From the NCBI RefSeq assembly GCF_018998565.1, contig NZ_JAHNZO010000023.1, positions 61,704-125,703 on the forward strand: a DNA stretch of 64,000 bases. The letters run 5' to 3'. Below the pieces are notes generated by a model. It was not told where the DNA came from, did not search any database, and worked only from the letters and a program-made list of their open reading frames with translations. Of this stretch, positions 1-8,774 are shown piece after piece (position 1 is the stretch's first letter; each line of letters opens with the position of its first letter). The translations under genes were made by a program, and so were the position numbers. The DNA comes from Paenibacillus oleatilyticus. GTDB taxonomy: Bacteria; Bacillota; Bacilli; Paenibacillales; NBRC-103111.

Positions 1-304
1 CCGGTTTTCCGTTCCGGGGCTCCATCGGCAGGTGTACGATGACTTCTTTGCCAAGCTTATGCGCCCATTCCGCATCACGCTTCGTTGTCGACAGAAAAGG
101 CATAACCGCCGCTACAAACGGAATCGGCAGCTCCATCATCTGCTCGGTGCCCGCTTGACCGTTGCCGAAATCGTCGATGACGACGGCAATTTGCTTCGTT
201 GCTGCCGCCGGGTCGATGGCTGTGTACTGTCCGGCTGCAATTGCCGGAATGAGGACGCATAGACAGACCCATCCTGTGACGGACGCCCACCATTTCCTTC
301 GCAT
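1..304 (-). CDS. Divergent polysaccharide deacetylase family protein (5' part only)
   Basis: The gene runs off the left edge; only the first 101 residues are here. The ATG at 304-302 follows a strong Shine-Dalgarno site (TAAGGAGGTG on the minus strand). Residues 1-25 form a signal peptide with a basic start and a hydrophobic stretch. The mature part opens with I-A-V-V-I-D-D-F-G-N, then V-A-A-V-M-P-F and V-I-V-H-L-P-M-E-P. These are the start of the divergent polysaccharide deacetylase fold (YibQ/DUF610 family), where the Asp-Asp pair is typical of the metal site. The family is thought to act on cell-wall or extracellular polysaccharide; the substrate is unknown. Confidence 0.8.
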   Translation of the reverse strand, partial: MRRKWWASVTGWVCLCVLIPAIAAGQYTAIDPAAATKQIAVVIDDFGNGQAGTEQMMELPIPFVAAVMPFLSTTKRDAEWAHKLGKEVIVHLPMEPRNGKP

Positions 305-493
305 GGACCGCACCTCCTTATCCGTTTTTTTCTTAACCTCATTGTTTGCAGTACACCGAAAACCTATACGAGCGATTGCTAATTTTGGATTTATGCTCCA
401 GAAATTTTTATCCCTATTTTGAAGGAAAAATGCAGTCTGGTTCGTCATAGTTATTGGAATTATTTACATAGAGACAAGAAAGTGGGGGCTCAA

Positions 494-2458
494 ATGAAAC
501 GATGGAAACTGTTATGCTTCGCAGGGCTAGTATGGATGGGGACGTGTGCTTGCGATGCCTCCCAAGCCGCTGCGTCTTCGGTTAAGGAATCCGATTCTTT
601 TCTATCCTACGTCAGACCGGACCCATCCCCGCCGTTCCGAATCGTTCGGGATACCGGCGAGAAGAAAGGCGAATACCCGATTTTCGAACATACCGACGAT
701 CCGCAGACGGAGCATTTATTCCGCGATTCGTTTATGGCTGAGTCCGTACGTTTGTTTTTCCTCGCTCAAAACTTGGTTAACCGCCCTAAGGAAACGCAGG
801 CGCAAACGGAACTCCGTCAGGCAAGCCACCCTGCCTACTTGTTATTATCCGAACGGGAAGGCGGCTTCCCCGGGACGGGCTTTTATTTGAAGCAGAATGG
901 GGAGCTGCTCGATCATACGGGCACGCCGTATGTCGACCTTATGAAAAGCACGGCCGCGTCCGACTACTTGGGCTCCATGAGCCAAATTTATCCGCATGAG
1001 CTCGGCCATGTCATGTACCATTTGCTTTCGCCGGACTGGGACCGGACCGAAAGCCGTTCGGGCGATATGCATTACGTGTCCTTGACCACGGACCGGCGGG
1101 TCGCGTTTGACGAAGGCTTTGCCGAGCATTTCGAAAATGTGTCTTTGGATCATGAACCGGACGAATCCAGAAAAGCCGGCCTTGAATCCAGCGTCCGGCA
1201 GGCTCGGTTAACCACAGCGACCATGGTCACCGGATACGAAAGAGATTATGCCTGGCCAATGCGATTGCAGCTTTATCGGGCCGCAGTTCCGTTCTGGTAT
1301 CAGAGATTTGAAATGTTGAAACGGCACGATTGGGTGAAGGAAGGAACGATACGTTTCTCGACGACGCAGCCAACTGTAGGGTCCCCCGAACAGAGCATCA
1401 AATACCGCAATATGGGCGTTCGTTATGATGAAAACAAACCGAGGAAAATATCGGAAGCCTTGGCTACCGAAGGTGTCGTTTCCGCTCTTTTTACGAAGCT
1501 GCTTTCCAGCGACTTGAAGCACCGGTATAGGGAGGATACGTTCTATTCGGCTTTTTTGGCGGACGCTTCGCGTACCGTGGATGCCAAAGCTGTATTTACC
1601 CCACTGCAAAACGAGTACATGAAAATATTTCACGTTCTCCATAAGTATGTGAATCGAACCGATTCTCCGCTGGCGGATTTTGTTCAGGGCTACGCCGCCG
1701 AGTACCCGGACGAGAAAGAAGTACTGTACCGGATCCTAGGCGAAGCTACGGGGCTAAGTGAAAAGGAACTTGAAGCAAGCCCCCCGGAAATCTGGCTATT
1801 GAACAAGAGCCAAACGCACAGCTATTTAGCGATCGATGAGGCAGGCTCGATTCGAATGCCGTTTTATGCGTTCGATCTGAATGCAGCGGATATCAACGAT
1901 CTCATGACTTTTCCGGGCATCGGAGAGGCTGAGGCGGAAGTTATCATTCGATACCGGGACAATCAATCGTTTATCCGAGAGCTGGCCGAGGTAAAACAAA
2001 TCCCTGGTTTGTCTGTGGAGGCCATTCAAACGCTCTTGGACGGGGCTTACGACCCGAATTTTGTCCGGGAATCGAGAGCCCAAACAGAACAACGGTTGGG
2101 GGACGGATTGCTGCCAAGGCTACTTACGGGGTCGCTGTGGATGCTGGCGAAGTTTGCTCTTGCCTGGTTCGGCGTCTTTCTTCTGCTTTATTATGTGCTG
2201 GCGCTTAGGAAGCGCTTTGAGCTGAGGCGTGCTTTAAGGATTATCCTGACGAATGCGATGAAAATGAGTGTCCTGGTGCTATTCGCTCTGGCTTCCGTCC
2301 TGGCAGGCCGGCCGCTGATGATTTTCGTCGTACTTGGTGTTTTGTTTCTAGTCATTGAACGTTTTTTGGTTTTGAGAAATAAAACACAGGGTACAAAAAA
2401 AGAAGCCTTTTACTCTAGCCTGTTTTTTATAGCGGTACTCCTTTACTCCTTATCTTAA
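494..2458 (+). CDS. Secreted/membrane protein with HExxH motif, helix-hairpin-helix and C-terminal membrane segments
   Basis: The start at 494 is chosen because AGTGGGGG lies upstream and the protein then begins with a signal peptide (M-K-R-W-K-L-L-C-F-A-G); the frame stays open back to 419. About 654 residues. H-E-L-G-H at residues 168-172, followed by D-E-G-F-A-E-H-F, looks like a gluzincin-type zinc protease site with a downstream glutamate ligand. Near residues 455-510 there is a ComEA-like helix-hairpin-helix (L-N-A-A-D ... F-P-G-I-G ... I-P-G-L-S), normally a DNA-binding module. The C-terminal 100 residues hold three to four hydrophobic segments. I do not recognise a named family; protease function is inferred from the motif only. 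Confidence 0.7.
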   Translation: MKRWKLLCFAGLVWMGTCACDASQAAASSVKESDSFLSYVRPDPSPPFRIVRDTGEKKGEYPIFEHTDDPQTEHLFRDSFMAESVRLFFLAQNLVNRPKETQAQTELRQASHPAYLLLSEREGGFPGTGFYLKQNGELLDHTGTPYVDLMKSTAASDYLGSMSQIYPHELGHVMYHLLSPDWDRTESRSGDMHYVSLTTDRRVAFDEGFAEHFENVSLDHEPDESRKAGLESSVRQARLTTATMVTGYERDYAWPMRLQLYRAAVPFWYQRFEMLKRHDWVKEGTIRFSTTQPTVGSPEQSIKYRNMGVRYDENKPRKISEALATEGVVSALFTKLLSSDLKHRYREDTFYSAFLADASRTVDAKAVFTPLQNEYMKIFHVLHKYVNRTDSPLADFVQGYAAEYPDEKEVLYRILGEATGLSEKELEASPPEIWLLNKSQTHSYLAIDEAGSIRMPFYAFDLNAADINDLMTFPGIGEAEAEVIIRYRDNQSFIRELAEVKQIPGLSVEAIQTLLDGAYDPNFVRESRAQTEQRLGDGLLPRLLTGSLWMLAKFALAWFGVFLLLYYVLALRKRFELRRALRIILTNAMKMSVLVLFALASVLAGRPLMIFVVLGVLFLVIERFLVLRNKTQGTKKEAFYSSLFFIAVLLYSLS

Positions 2459-2577
2459 ATGGATGTCCACTTCAGAAAGTAGTTTAGTAAATTATTCTAT
2501 TTTAATTATTTATCTACTATAATAGAAATATCAACTAAGAAATTGTTATATGAGTCTATTATGGAAGGATGACATGG

Positions 2578-3789
2578 ATGGAGTCTGCCAAAGAGTTACC
2601 TAAAGCTATAGCACCAGTGAAGGAATTGTCTACAAAAGAAGCGCAAATCGATCCGTTTCCGTTTTTTCGCCAGTGCCGCGAGTCCGCTCCCGTACGTTAC
2701 GATCCCCAGAGGGAATGCTGGGATATTTTTCGTTATGAAGATGTGTACAACGTGCTCAAAGATCCAACTACCTTCTCTTCGGTAAGACCGATCAAAGGCC
2801 CTGTCCTGCTTGGAAGCATCATTGGGATGGACCCGCCCAAGCATATGCAGATGCGCGGCATCGTCAGCAAAGCGTTTACTCCGAAATCGATCGAGGAACT
2901 AGGTCCGCGCATCGCTTCTATTACCGAAGAATTATTAGACGCGGTTGCAAATGAAGGGGTGACGGATTTGGTTCACGATCTGGCCGTTCCCCTGCCCGTC
3001 ATCGTCATTGCCGAGCTGCTGGGGATTCCGGCGCAAGACCGCCGACTTTTCAAAGAATGGTCGGATTCGATTGTCAAAGGGCCGCAATCCGGCAGCAAAG
3101 AAGACATGCTCCAGCTGTATCTGGAACGAGAGAAGACGAGGCACGAATTGGACGACTATTTTCTGAAAGTCATTGCGGAGCGCCGCAATCGTCCGGAAGA
3201 TGATTTGGTCACAAAATTGGTGGAAGCGGAAGTAAACGGTGAGCGCTTAAACGATATGGAAATTGTGGAGTTTTGCATTTTGCTGCTAGCCGCCGGCAAC
3301 GAGACGACGACCAATTTGATTACGAATTCGGTACGGAGACTGGCCGAGGACCCGGCGCTGCAGACAAGACTTCACGAACAACCGGCTTTGATCGAGAGCT
3401 TCGTCGAAGAAGTTCTGCGGTATTATCCCCCGGTTTTATCTCTAAGCCGTTATGCGACCAAAGACGTTCGCATCGGACACACCAATATACGTGAGGGTGA
3501 GCTCATCATCCCCTGGATTGGCTCGGCCAATCGGGACGAAAACAAGTTTCCCGCTGCCGATCAATTTATCGAAGATCGGACGCCCAATCCGCATATGGCC
3601 TTCGGCTTCGGCAATCATTTTTGCTTGGGGGCTCCTTTAGCCCGGTTGGAAGCTATAATAGCACTGCGCATCATCATGAACCGGATGACGAATATCCGTT
3701 TTGCGGAGCATTTCGCATTTAAACCGATCCGCAGCCCTTTTGTCTATGGTGTGGAGGAACTCCCGATCCTTTTCGATACCAAGCTTTAA
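2578..3789 (+). CDS. Cytochrome P450
   Basis: A 403-residue soluble bacterial P450 (CYP107/BioI-like size). The heme-binding loop F-G-F-G-N-H-F-C-L-G places the axial cysteine at about residue 349, and the I-helix oxygen-activation motif A-A-G-N-E-T-T-T is present, as is the K-helix E-E-V-L-R-Y. It would catalyse monooxygenation with electrons from a separate ferredoxin system; none is adjacent. The ATG at 2578 is preferred over the one at 2569 because GGAAGG at 2563-2568 is nine bases from it and directly abuts the earlier one. The gene is monocistronic and ends at a stem-loop. Substrate unknown. Confidence 0.93.
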   Translation: MESAKELPKAIAPVKELSTKEAQIDPFPFFRQCRESAPVRYDPQRECWDIFRYEDVYNVLKDPTTFSSVRPIKGPVLLGSIIGMDPPKHMQMRGIVSKAFTPKSIEELGPRIASITEELLDAVANEGVTDLVHDLAVPLPVIVIAELLGIPAQDRRLFKEWSDSIVKGPQSGSKEDMLQLYLEREKTRHELDDYFLKVIAERRNRPEDDLVTKLVEAEVNGERLNDMEIVEFCILLLAAGNETTTNLITNSVRRLAEDPALQTRLHEQPALIESFVEEVLRYYPPVLSLSRYATKDVRIGHTNIREGELIIPWIGSANRDENKFPAADQFIEDRTPNPHMAFGFGNHFCLGAPLARLEAIIALRIIMNRMTNIRFAEHFAFKPIRSPFVYGVEELPILFDTKL

Positions 3790-3797
3790 ACAAATAA

Positions 3798-3868
3798 AAA
3801 TACACCCGCCAATGCCGGGCGGAAAGCCGTAACTCGCTTCCCTCCGTCTGCCATGTGCGGGTGTATTT
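3798..3868. terminator. Inverted repeat between convergent P450 gene and ispG
   Basis: A perfect 12-bp inverted repeat (AAATACACCCGC at 3798-3809 and its complement at 3857-3868) encloses a 47-base loop. It lies between two convergent stop codons and has A/T-rich flanks, so it can serve as a bidirectional terminator. Confidence 0.7.
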
Positions 3869-3881
3869 CTGATGTGCCCTA

Positions 3882-4991
3882 TTACATCGCCGCGTGATGC
3901 TTGCGGCCGGGAATTTCACCCGTTCGTTCAAAATGCTCGACGATAATGTCAATTTCCTTCTTCAGCTCGGACAGCAGCTCGGCTTCCGGTACTTTGCGAA
4001 TCATCTCGCCGTAACGGAACAACATTCCTTCGCCTCGGGCGCCGGCGATGCCGATATCGGCTTCCCTAGCTTCGCCCGGGCCGTTCACCGCGCAGCCGAG
4101 TACGGATACTTTAATCGGCACCTTCAGCTTGGAGATATACTCTTCCACCTCATTCGCGATAGAAAACAGATCGATATCCAATCGGCCGCAGGTCGGGCAA
4201 GATACCAAGGTGGCGGCGTTCGTGATCAACCCGAACGATTTCAGCAGCTCGCGGCATACTTTGACTTCCTCAACCGGGTCGGCGCTGAGCGAAATCCGGA
4301 TCGTCGATCCGAGCCCCATGCTGAGCAGTGCGCCCAAGCCTGCCGCGCTCTTCACGGTACCGGAGAACAATGTCCCGGCCTCCGTAATGCCAAGGTGCAG
4401 CGGGTAGCGGAAGGCTGCGGCCGCTTTCGTATAAGCGGCAATCGCCATCGGGACGTCGGATGCCTTCAGCGAGACGATGATGTCGCGAAAATCGAGTTCT
4501 TCGAGAATGCCGATATGGTACAGCGCGCTTTCGACCATCGCTTCCGGCGTCGGATAGCCGTATTTCTCCAGCAAATGGTTCTCAAGCGAGCCGGCGTTGA
4601 CGCCGATCCGGATCGGAATCCCCCGCTCCTTACAAGCCTTGACGACGGCTTCCACCTTCTCGCGGCGGCCGATGTTCCCCGGATTGATTCTTACTTTGTC
4701 AATCCCGTTCTCAATGGCCTGCAAGGCGAGCCGGTAATCAAAGTGAATATCAGCCACCAGCGGAATGGAGATCTGCTTCTTGATCTCTTTGATCGCTTCG
4801 GCCGCTTCCTTATTGTTGACCGTAACGCGGACGATCTGGCATCCCGCTTCTTCCAGCCGGTGAATCTCGGCCACCGTAGCCTTTACATCCGCCGTTTTGG
4901 TCGTACACATGCTCTGGATGATCACGTCATTGCTGCCGCCGATGGTTAGATTGCCGACCTTAACCGGAACCGTTTCCGTTCTATGGAACAT
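3882..4991 (-). CDS. ispG: 4-hydroxy-3-methylbut-2-en-1-yl diphosphate synthase (flavodoxin)
   Basis: This enzyme of the MEP isoprenoid pathway converts MEcPP to HMBPP with a [4Fe-4S] cluster. The 369-residue protein matches the family along its length: K-V-G-N-L-T-I-G-G at the N-terminus, I-P-L-V-A-D-I-H-F-D, R-I-N-P-G-N-I-G, and the cluster region with C-P-T-C-G-R and V-L-G-C-A-V-N-G-P-G-E-A near the C-terminus. The ATG at 4991 is chosen because GGGAGAG lies nine bases upstream; the frame extends nine codons further. Single gene, convergent with the P450 gene and downstream of clpX. Confidence 0.97.
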   Translation of the reverse strand: MFHRTETVPVKVGNLTIGGSNDVIIQSMCTTKTADVKATVAEIHRLEEAGCQIVRVTVNNKEAAEAIKEIKKQISIPLVADIHFDYRLALQAIENGIDKVRINPGNIGRREKVEAVVKACKERGIPIRIGVNAGSLENHLLEKYGYPTPEAMVESALYHIGILEELDFRDIIVSLKASDVPMAIAAYTKAAAAFRYPLHLGITEAGTLFSGTVKSAAGLGALLSMGLGSTIRISLSADPVEEVKVCRELLKSFGLITNAATLVSCPTCGRLDIDLFSIANEVEEYISKLKVPIKVSVLGCAVNGPGEAREADIGIAGARGEGMLFRYGEMIRKVPEAELLSELKKEIDIIVEHFERTGEIPGRKHHAAM

Positions 4992-5092
4992 GTGTTTTCT
5001 TCTCTCCCATGATGCCAAACATCCTCCGCTCCGCAGGACGAATCATCGGTCCTGCGAATTGGAGGCGTTTAGTTTTTTTGTATATCCGGCGC

Positions 5093-6358
5093 TTACGCGC
5101 TTTCTTCTTTTTTCTTCATGGACTGGCCGTCCGCCGCGGTGATCTGAGGTGTGATCTTCGCTTGTACGGCTTCCTTGGTGACGATGCACTTGGAGCTCTC
5201 CGTGCGGGATGGCGCCTCGTACATCACTTCCAGCATAATGCCTTCGATGATGGCGCGAAGCCCCCTTGCTCCGGTATTGCGCTTAATCGCTTCTTTCGCA
5301 ATTTCCTCCAGCGCCTCCGGTTCGAATTCGAGGGACACGTTATCCATCTCCAGCATCTTCTGATACTGCTTGACAAGAGCGTTTTTGGGCTCGGTCAAAA
5401 TGCGGACAAGCGCTGCTTCGTCGAGCGGCTCCAGCGTCGAGATGACCGGCAGACGGCCCACGAATTCCGGAATCAAACCGAATTTCAGCAGGTCTTCCGG
5501 AAGCACAAGGGACAAGTATTCGCCCGGCTTCAGGTCGGCTTTATGACCGTCCGTGCCGAAGCCGATCACTTTTTTGCCGATCCGGCGCTTAATGATCTGC
5601 TCAAGCCCGTCGAATGCCCCACCGCAAATAAACAGGATGTTCGTCGTATCGATTTGGATAAATTCCTGATGCGGGTGCTTGCGTCCGCCTTGAGGCGGTA
5701 CCGAAGCAACCGTGCCTTCCAAAATTTTCAGAAGAGCTTGCTGCACGCCTTCGCCCGAAACGTCGCGGGTGATGGACGGATTTTCCGATTTGCGCGCTAC
5801 TTTATCGATTTCATCGATATAAATAATGCCGCGCTCGGCTTTCTCCACATCGTAATCGGCCGCTTGAATGAGCTTCAGCAAAATGTTTTCGACGTCTTCT
5901 CCTACGTAGCCGGCTTCCGTCAAAGACGTTGCGTCGGCGATCGCAAATGGAACGTTCAAAATTTTGGCCAGCGTTTGGGCCAGCAGCGTTTTACCGCTGC
6001 CCGTCGGACCGACAAGGACGATGTTCGACTTTTGCAGTTCGACATCTTCGAGCTTGCTTTGCTGCGAGTTGATCCGTTTGTAATGGTTATATACGGCAAC
6101 CGACAGCGATTTCTTGGCCTGTTCCTGCCCGATGACGTAGGAATCCAGAATCGCGCGGATTTCCTTCGGCTTCGGTACGTCTTTCAGGTCGAGCTCTTCC
6201 TCGTGACCCAATTCTTCCTCAACGATTTCCGTGCAAAGCTCGATGCACTCGTCGCATATATAAACGCCGGGCCCGGCAACCAGCTTGCGTACCTGCTCCT
6301 GGGATTTGCCGCAGAACGAGCACTTGAGCTGGCCTTTTTCATCGTTAAATTTAAACAT
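5093..6358 (-). CDS. clpX: ATP-dependent Clp protease ATP-binding subunit ClpX
   Basis: AAA+ unfoldase that feeds tagged or folded substrates into ClpP. The 421-residue protein has the N-terminal C4 zinc-binding domain (C-S-F-C ... C-D-E-C, residues 9-40), Walker A G-P-T-G-S-G-K-T, Walker B I-I-Y-I-D-E-I-D, the ClpP-docking loop I-G-F-G and the sensor 2 region G-A-R-G-L-R. The start follows AAAAGGAGTGATCCC. It lies 15 bases after clpP on the same strand, so the two are very likely co-transcribed; in Bacillus clpP and clpX are not adjacent. Confidence 0.98.
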   Translation of the reverse strand: MFKFNDEKGQLKCSFCGKSQEQVRKLVAGPGVYICDECIELCTEIVEEELGHEEELDLKDVPKPKEIRAILDSYVIGQEQAKKSLSVAVYNHYKRINSQQSKLEDVELQKSNIVLVGPTGSGKTLLAQTLAKILNVPFAIADATSLTEAGYVGEDVENILLKLIQAADYDVEKAERGIIYIDEIDKVARKSENPSITRDVSGEGVQQALLKILEGTVASVPPQGGRKHPHQEFIQIDTTNILFICGGAFDGLEQIIKRRIGKKVIGFGTDGHKADLKPGEYLSLVLPEDLLKFGLIPEFVGRLPVISTLEPLDEAALVRILTEPKNALVKQYQKMLEMDNVSLEFEPEALEEIAKEAIKRNTGARGLRAIIEGIMLEVMYEAPSRTESSKCIVTKEAVQAKITPQITAADGQSMKKKEESA

Positions 6359-6373
6359 GGGATCACTCCTTTT

Positions 6374-6964
6374 CTAAGTCAGATCACTGCGAGTGATAAC
6401 CGCATCAATGAGACCGTACGCCTTCGCGTCTTCGGCGCTCATGAAATTGTCACGGTCTGTGTCGCGTTCGATTCTTTCGTAAGGCTGCCCCGTACGCTCC
6501 ACATAGATTTGGTTTAACTTCTGCTTCGTCTTGATAATCCAGTCGGCATGAATTTTAATATCCGATGCCTGCCCGCGGACGCCGCCCAGCGGCTGATGGA
6601 TCATCACTTCGCTGTTCGGAAGCGCATAGCGTTTGCCCTTGGCGCCTGCCGTGAGCAGCAGAGACCCCATACTGGCGGCCATACCGACGCAAATCGTCGA
6701 AACGTCCGGCTTGATGAATTGCATTGTATCATATATACCCATACCGGCCGTCACCGAACCGCCGGGGGAGTTAATGTACAAATGAATATCCTTCTCGGGA
6801 TCTACCGCCGACAAGAAAAGCAACTGGGCAATAACCAGGTTGGCGACGTCGTCATCGATCGCACTGCCCAAAAAAATAATACGATCCTTCAGCAAACGCG
6901 AGTAAATATCGTAAGAGCGTTCGCCGCGGCCTTCCTGTTCCACAACCATAGGTACCAGAGTCAT
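6374..6964 (-). CDS. clpP: ATP-dependent Clp protease proteolytic subunit
   Basis: Serine peptidase that forms the tetradecameric ClpP chamber. At 196 residues it has the family's usual length. The catalytic Ser98 sits in G-M-A-A-S-M-G-S and His123 in M-I-H-Q-P; the aspartate lies near residue 172 in the region D-R-D-N-F-M. The N-terminal M-T-L-V-P-M-V-V-E-Q is the standard processed start. A promoter is visible about 60 bases upstream, and clpX follows. Confidence 0.98.
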   Translation of the reverse strand: MTLVPMVVEQEGRGERSYDIYSRLLKDRIIFLGSAIDDDVANLVIAQLLFLSAVDPEKDIHLYINSPGGSVTAGMGIYDTMQFIKPDVSTICVGMAASMGSLLLTAGAKGKRYALPNSEVMIHQPLGGVRGQASDIKIHADWIIKTKQKLNQIYVERTGQPYERIERDTDRDNFMSAEDAKAYGLIDAVITRSDLT

Positions 6965-7020
6965 CGTCCCAACCCCTTTACTTCATAAAATGCAAAACAT
7001 TTTTCAGCCTTACTCAAAAC

Positions 7021-7049
7021 ATTGTAGCACGTTTAAAGACTAAAGTCAT
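7021..7049 (-). promoter_or_regulatory. Probable sigma-A promoter of clpP-clpX
   Basis: On the minus strand ATGACT (-35, 7049-7044) and TACAAT (-10, 7026-7021) are separated by 17 bases, 57 bases before the clpP ATG. I see no clear CtsR tandem heptad here. Confidence 0.55.
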
Positions 7050-7119
7050 TTCCTGCCCGATACGAACAAACGTTGCGGCCGCTAACGCTAGTTTTACCGG
7101 ACAGGACAGCCTTGCTACC

Positions 7120-7212
7120 GCCTATGTATTTCATTATGTACCGCATATGTATTGGTTCGTTTACTGCGTATGTAACGCTTATTATGTTATGCTTATGTAC
7201 TTCTTATGTGCA
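7120..7212. repeat. Cluster of TACATA/TATGTA hexamers
   Basis: About 90 bases upstream of the clpP promoter hold six or seven near-copies of TATGTA (CTATGTATTT, TTATGTACCG, CATATGTATT, CGTATGTAAC, TTATGTTATG, TTATGTACTT, TTATGTGCAT), 10-20 bases apart. The stretch lies between the tig terminator and the clpP promoter and codes for nothing I recognise. Confidence 0.5.
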
Positions 7213-7251
7213 TGTTTCGCGGAAACCGTCACACGCGATTTAAGGTAAAAC

Positions 7252-7281
7252 AAAGGCACGCATGGATGTACACGTGCCTTT
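7252..7281 (-). terminator. Terminator of tig
   Basis: A 9-bp stem (AAAGGCACG at 7252-7260 pairing with 7273-7281) with a 12-base loop. On the minus strand the stem ends in CCTTTGTTTTACC, just after the tig stop codon. Confidence 0.8.
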
Positions 7282-7313
7282 GCATGTATGTTCGCGTTTA
7301 TACAATTTCCGAA

Positions 7314-8603
7314 TTAAGCCGTTTTGCTGTTGTCAACCAAGAATTTCACGGTTTTGCGGTTGACGATATCTTGCAGCAGCGATCCCAAATTGCCATTGGA
7401 TGCGAAGATGGTACGAATTTCGTCAACGGAACGACCGTACATTTGGGCCAGGTTCTCCAGCTCGGCGTTGATTTCCTCTTCCGTCGCTTCAAGGTTTTCC
7501 GCTTTCGCGATCGCCTCAAGCACGAGGTTGTTGCGTACGCGCTTCTCGGCGTCGGAACGCATTTGACCTTTGAGGTCCTCGGCGCTTTGACCGGTGAACT
7601 GGTAGTACATGTCGATGTTCATGCCTTGCGTGCGCAGACGGTTTTCGAATTCTTTCACCATTTGCTCCGCTTCGTCGTTAATCATGACTTCCGGAATTTC
7701 CACTTGCGCAGCTTCGGAAGCTTTTTCCACCAGATCGTTTTCTTTCTTGCGGTCGGCTTCGTTTTGCTTGCGCTCTTTCAGCTTGTTCTCAAGATCCGCT
7801 TTGTACTCGTCCAGCGTGTCGAACTCGCTCACGTCTTTAGCGAACTCGTCGTCGAGTGCAGGCAAGTTTTTGCGCTTGATGTCATGCAACTTGATTTTGA
7901 AAACGGCTTCTTTGCCTTTCAGCTCTTCTGCATGGTAGTTTTCCGGGAAAGTTACGGTGATGTCCTTCTCGCCGTCTTTCTCCAGGCCGACGACTTGCTC
8001 TTCGAAGCCCGGGATAAAGCTGCCGGAGCCAAGCTCAAGCGAATAACGCTCCGCTTTGCCGCCCTCGAAAGGAACGCCGTCGACGAAGCCTTCGAAGTCG
8101 ATCGAGACGATGTCGCCGTTCTCGGCTGCGCCTTCTTCTACCGGAACGAGTTCCGCATGACGCTTTTGCAGCTTTTCCAGTTCTTCGTTCACTTCTTCGG
8201 CCGTTACTTCGACGGAAGGAGCTTCAAGCGCGATGCCTTTGTACTCGCCAAGCTCGACTTCAGGCTTCACGATAACTTTCGCTTTGAATTTCAGAACTTG
8301 GCCTTTGCCGAATTGCTCGACGTCCACTTCCGGACGGTCCACCGGCTGAATGCCCGTCTCTTGAACGGCTGCAATGTAAGCGTCAGGCACGATGATATCG
8401 AGAGCGTCTTGATACAAGCTTTCCACGCCGAATTTCGATTCGAAAATAGCGCGGGGCACTTTGCCCTTGCGGAAGCCCGGAACGTTGACTTTGTTCACGA
8501 CTTTTTTGAATGCCTTGTCCAGAGCGGCGGCTACTTGGTCCGCGTCCACTTCAATATCAAGAACGGCTACGTTCTTCTCTATCTTTTCCCAGCTTGCTTT
8601 CAT
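7314..8603 (-). CDS. tig: Trigger factor (ribosome-associated peptidyl-prolyl isomerase chaperone)
   Basis: Binds at the ribosomal exit tunnel and folds nascent chains. The 429-residue protein shows the three-domain layout: an N-terminal ribosome-binding domain with the signature G-F-R-K-G-K-V-P-R near residue 45, a central FKBP-type isomerase domain (residues about 160-240), and a charged C-terminal chaperone domain. The ATG at 8603 has GGAGGGG ten bases upstream; a further in-frame extension to 8633 is not needed. A near-consensus promoter and a terminator bracket it as a single transcription unit upstream of clpPX. Confidence 0.97.
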   Translation of the reverse strand: MKASWEKIEKNVAVLDIEVDADQVAAALDKAFKKVVNKVNVPGFRKGKVPRAIFESKFGVESLYQDALDIIVPDAYIAAVQETGIQPVDRPEVDVEQFGKGQVLKFKAKVIVKPEVELGEYKGIALEAPSVEVTAEEVNEELEKLQKRHAELVPVEEGAAENGDIVSIDFEGFVDGVPFEGGKAERYSLELGSGSFIPGFEEQVVGLEKDGEKDITVTFPENYHAEELKGKEAVFKIKLHDIKRKNLPALDDEFAKDVSEFDTLDEYKADLENKLKERKQNEADRKKENDLVEKASEAAQVEIPEVMINDEAEQMVKEFENRLRTQGMNIDMYYQFTGQSAEDLKGQMRSDAEKRVRNNLVLEAIAKAENLEATEEEINAELENLAQMYGRSVDEIRTIFASNGNLGSLLQDIVNRKTVKFLVDNSKTA

Positions 8604-8700
8604 TTTATGCTTTCCCCTCCAAAAATTATCCATCGCAATTTTGTCACGTTCTGGCGGAGTTGCTGTACAGTCCGGACAAGCCCGCCAATATAACCACTAT

Positions 8701-8729
8701 ATTATAACCGTAATAAATGCGGTTTTCAA
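8701..8729 (-). promoter_or_regulatory. Sigma-A promoter of tig
   Basis: On the minus strand TTGAAA (8729-8724), a 17-base spacer, then TATAAT (8706-8701). It lies about 100 bases before the tig start codon, giving a 5' leader of roughly 90 bases. Confidence 0.75.
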
Positions 8730-8774
8730 GGCTTCTAACGCGGAAACGTCGGGAAATCGTCCCGCGGCGCCATT

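Noticed and set aside
5009..6517. A 502-codon frame on the plus strand opposite clpX and clpP
   Set aside because: It is the antisense shadow of two well-supported genes, with phage-unlike, Arg/Phe-rich composition and no ribosome site.
7562..7578. TTTGACCTTTGAGGTC as a possible CtsR site
   Set aside because: It lies inside the tig coding region and is not the direct tandem heptad that CtsR needs.
7206..8693. A 495-codon frame opposite tig
   Set aside because: Shadow frame of a GC-rich gene; the tig product is unmistakable.
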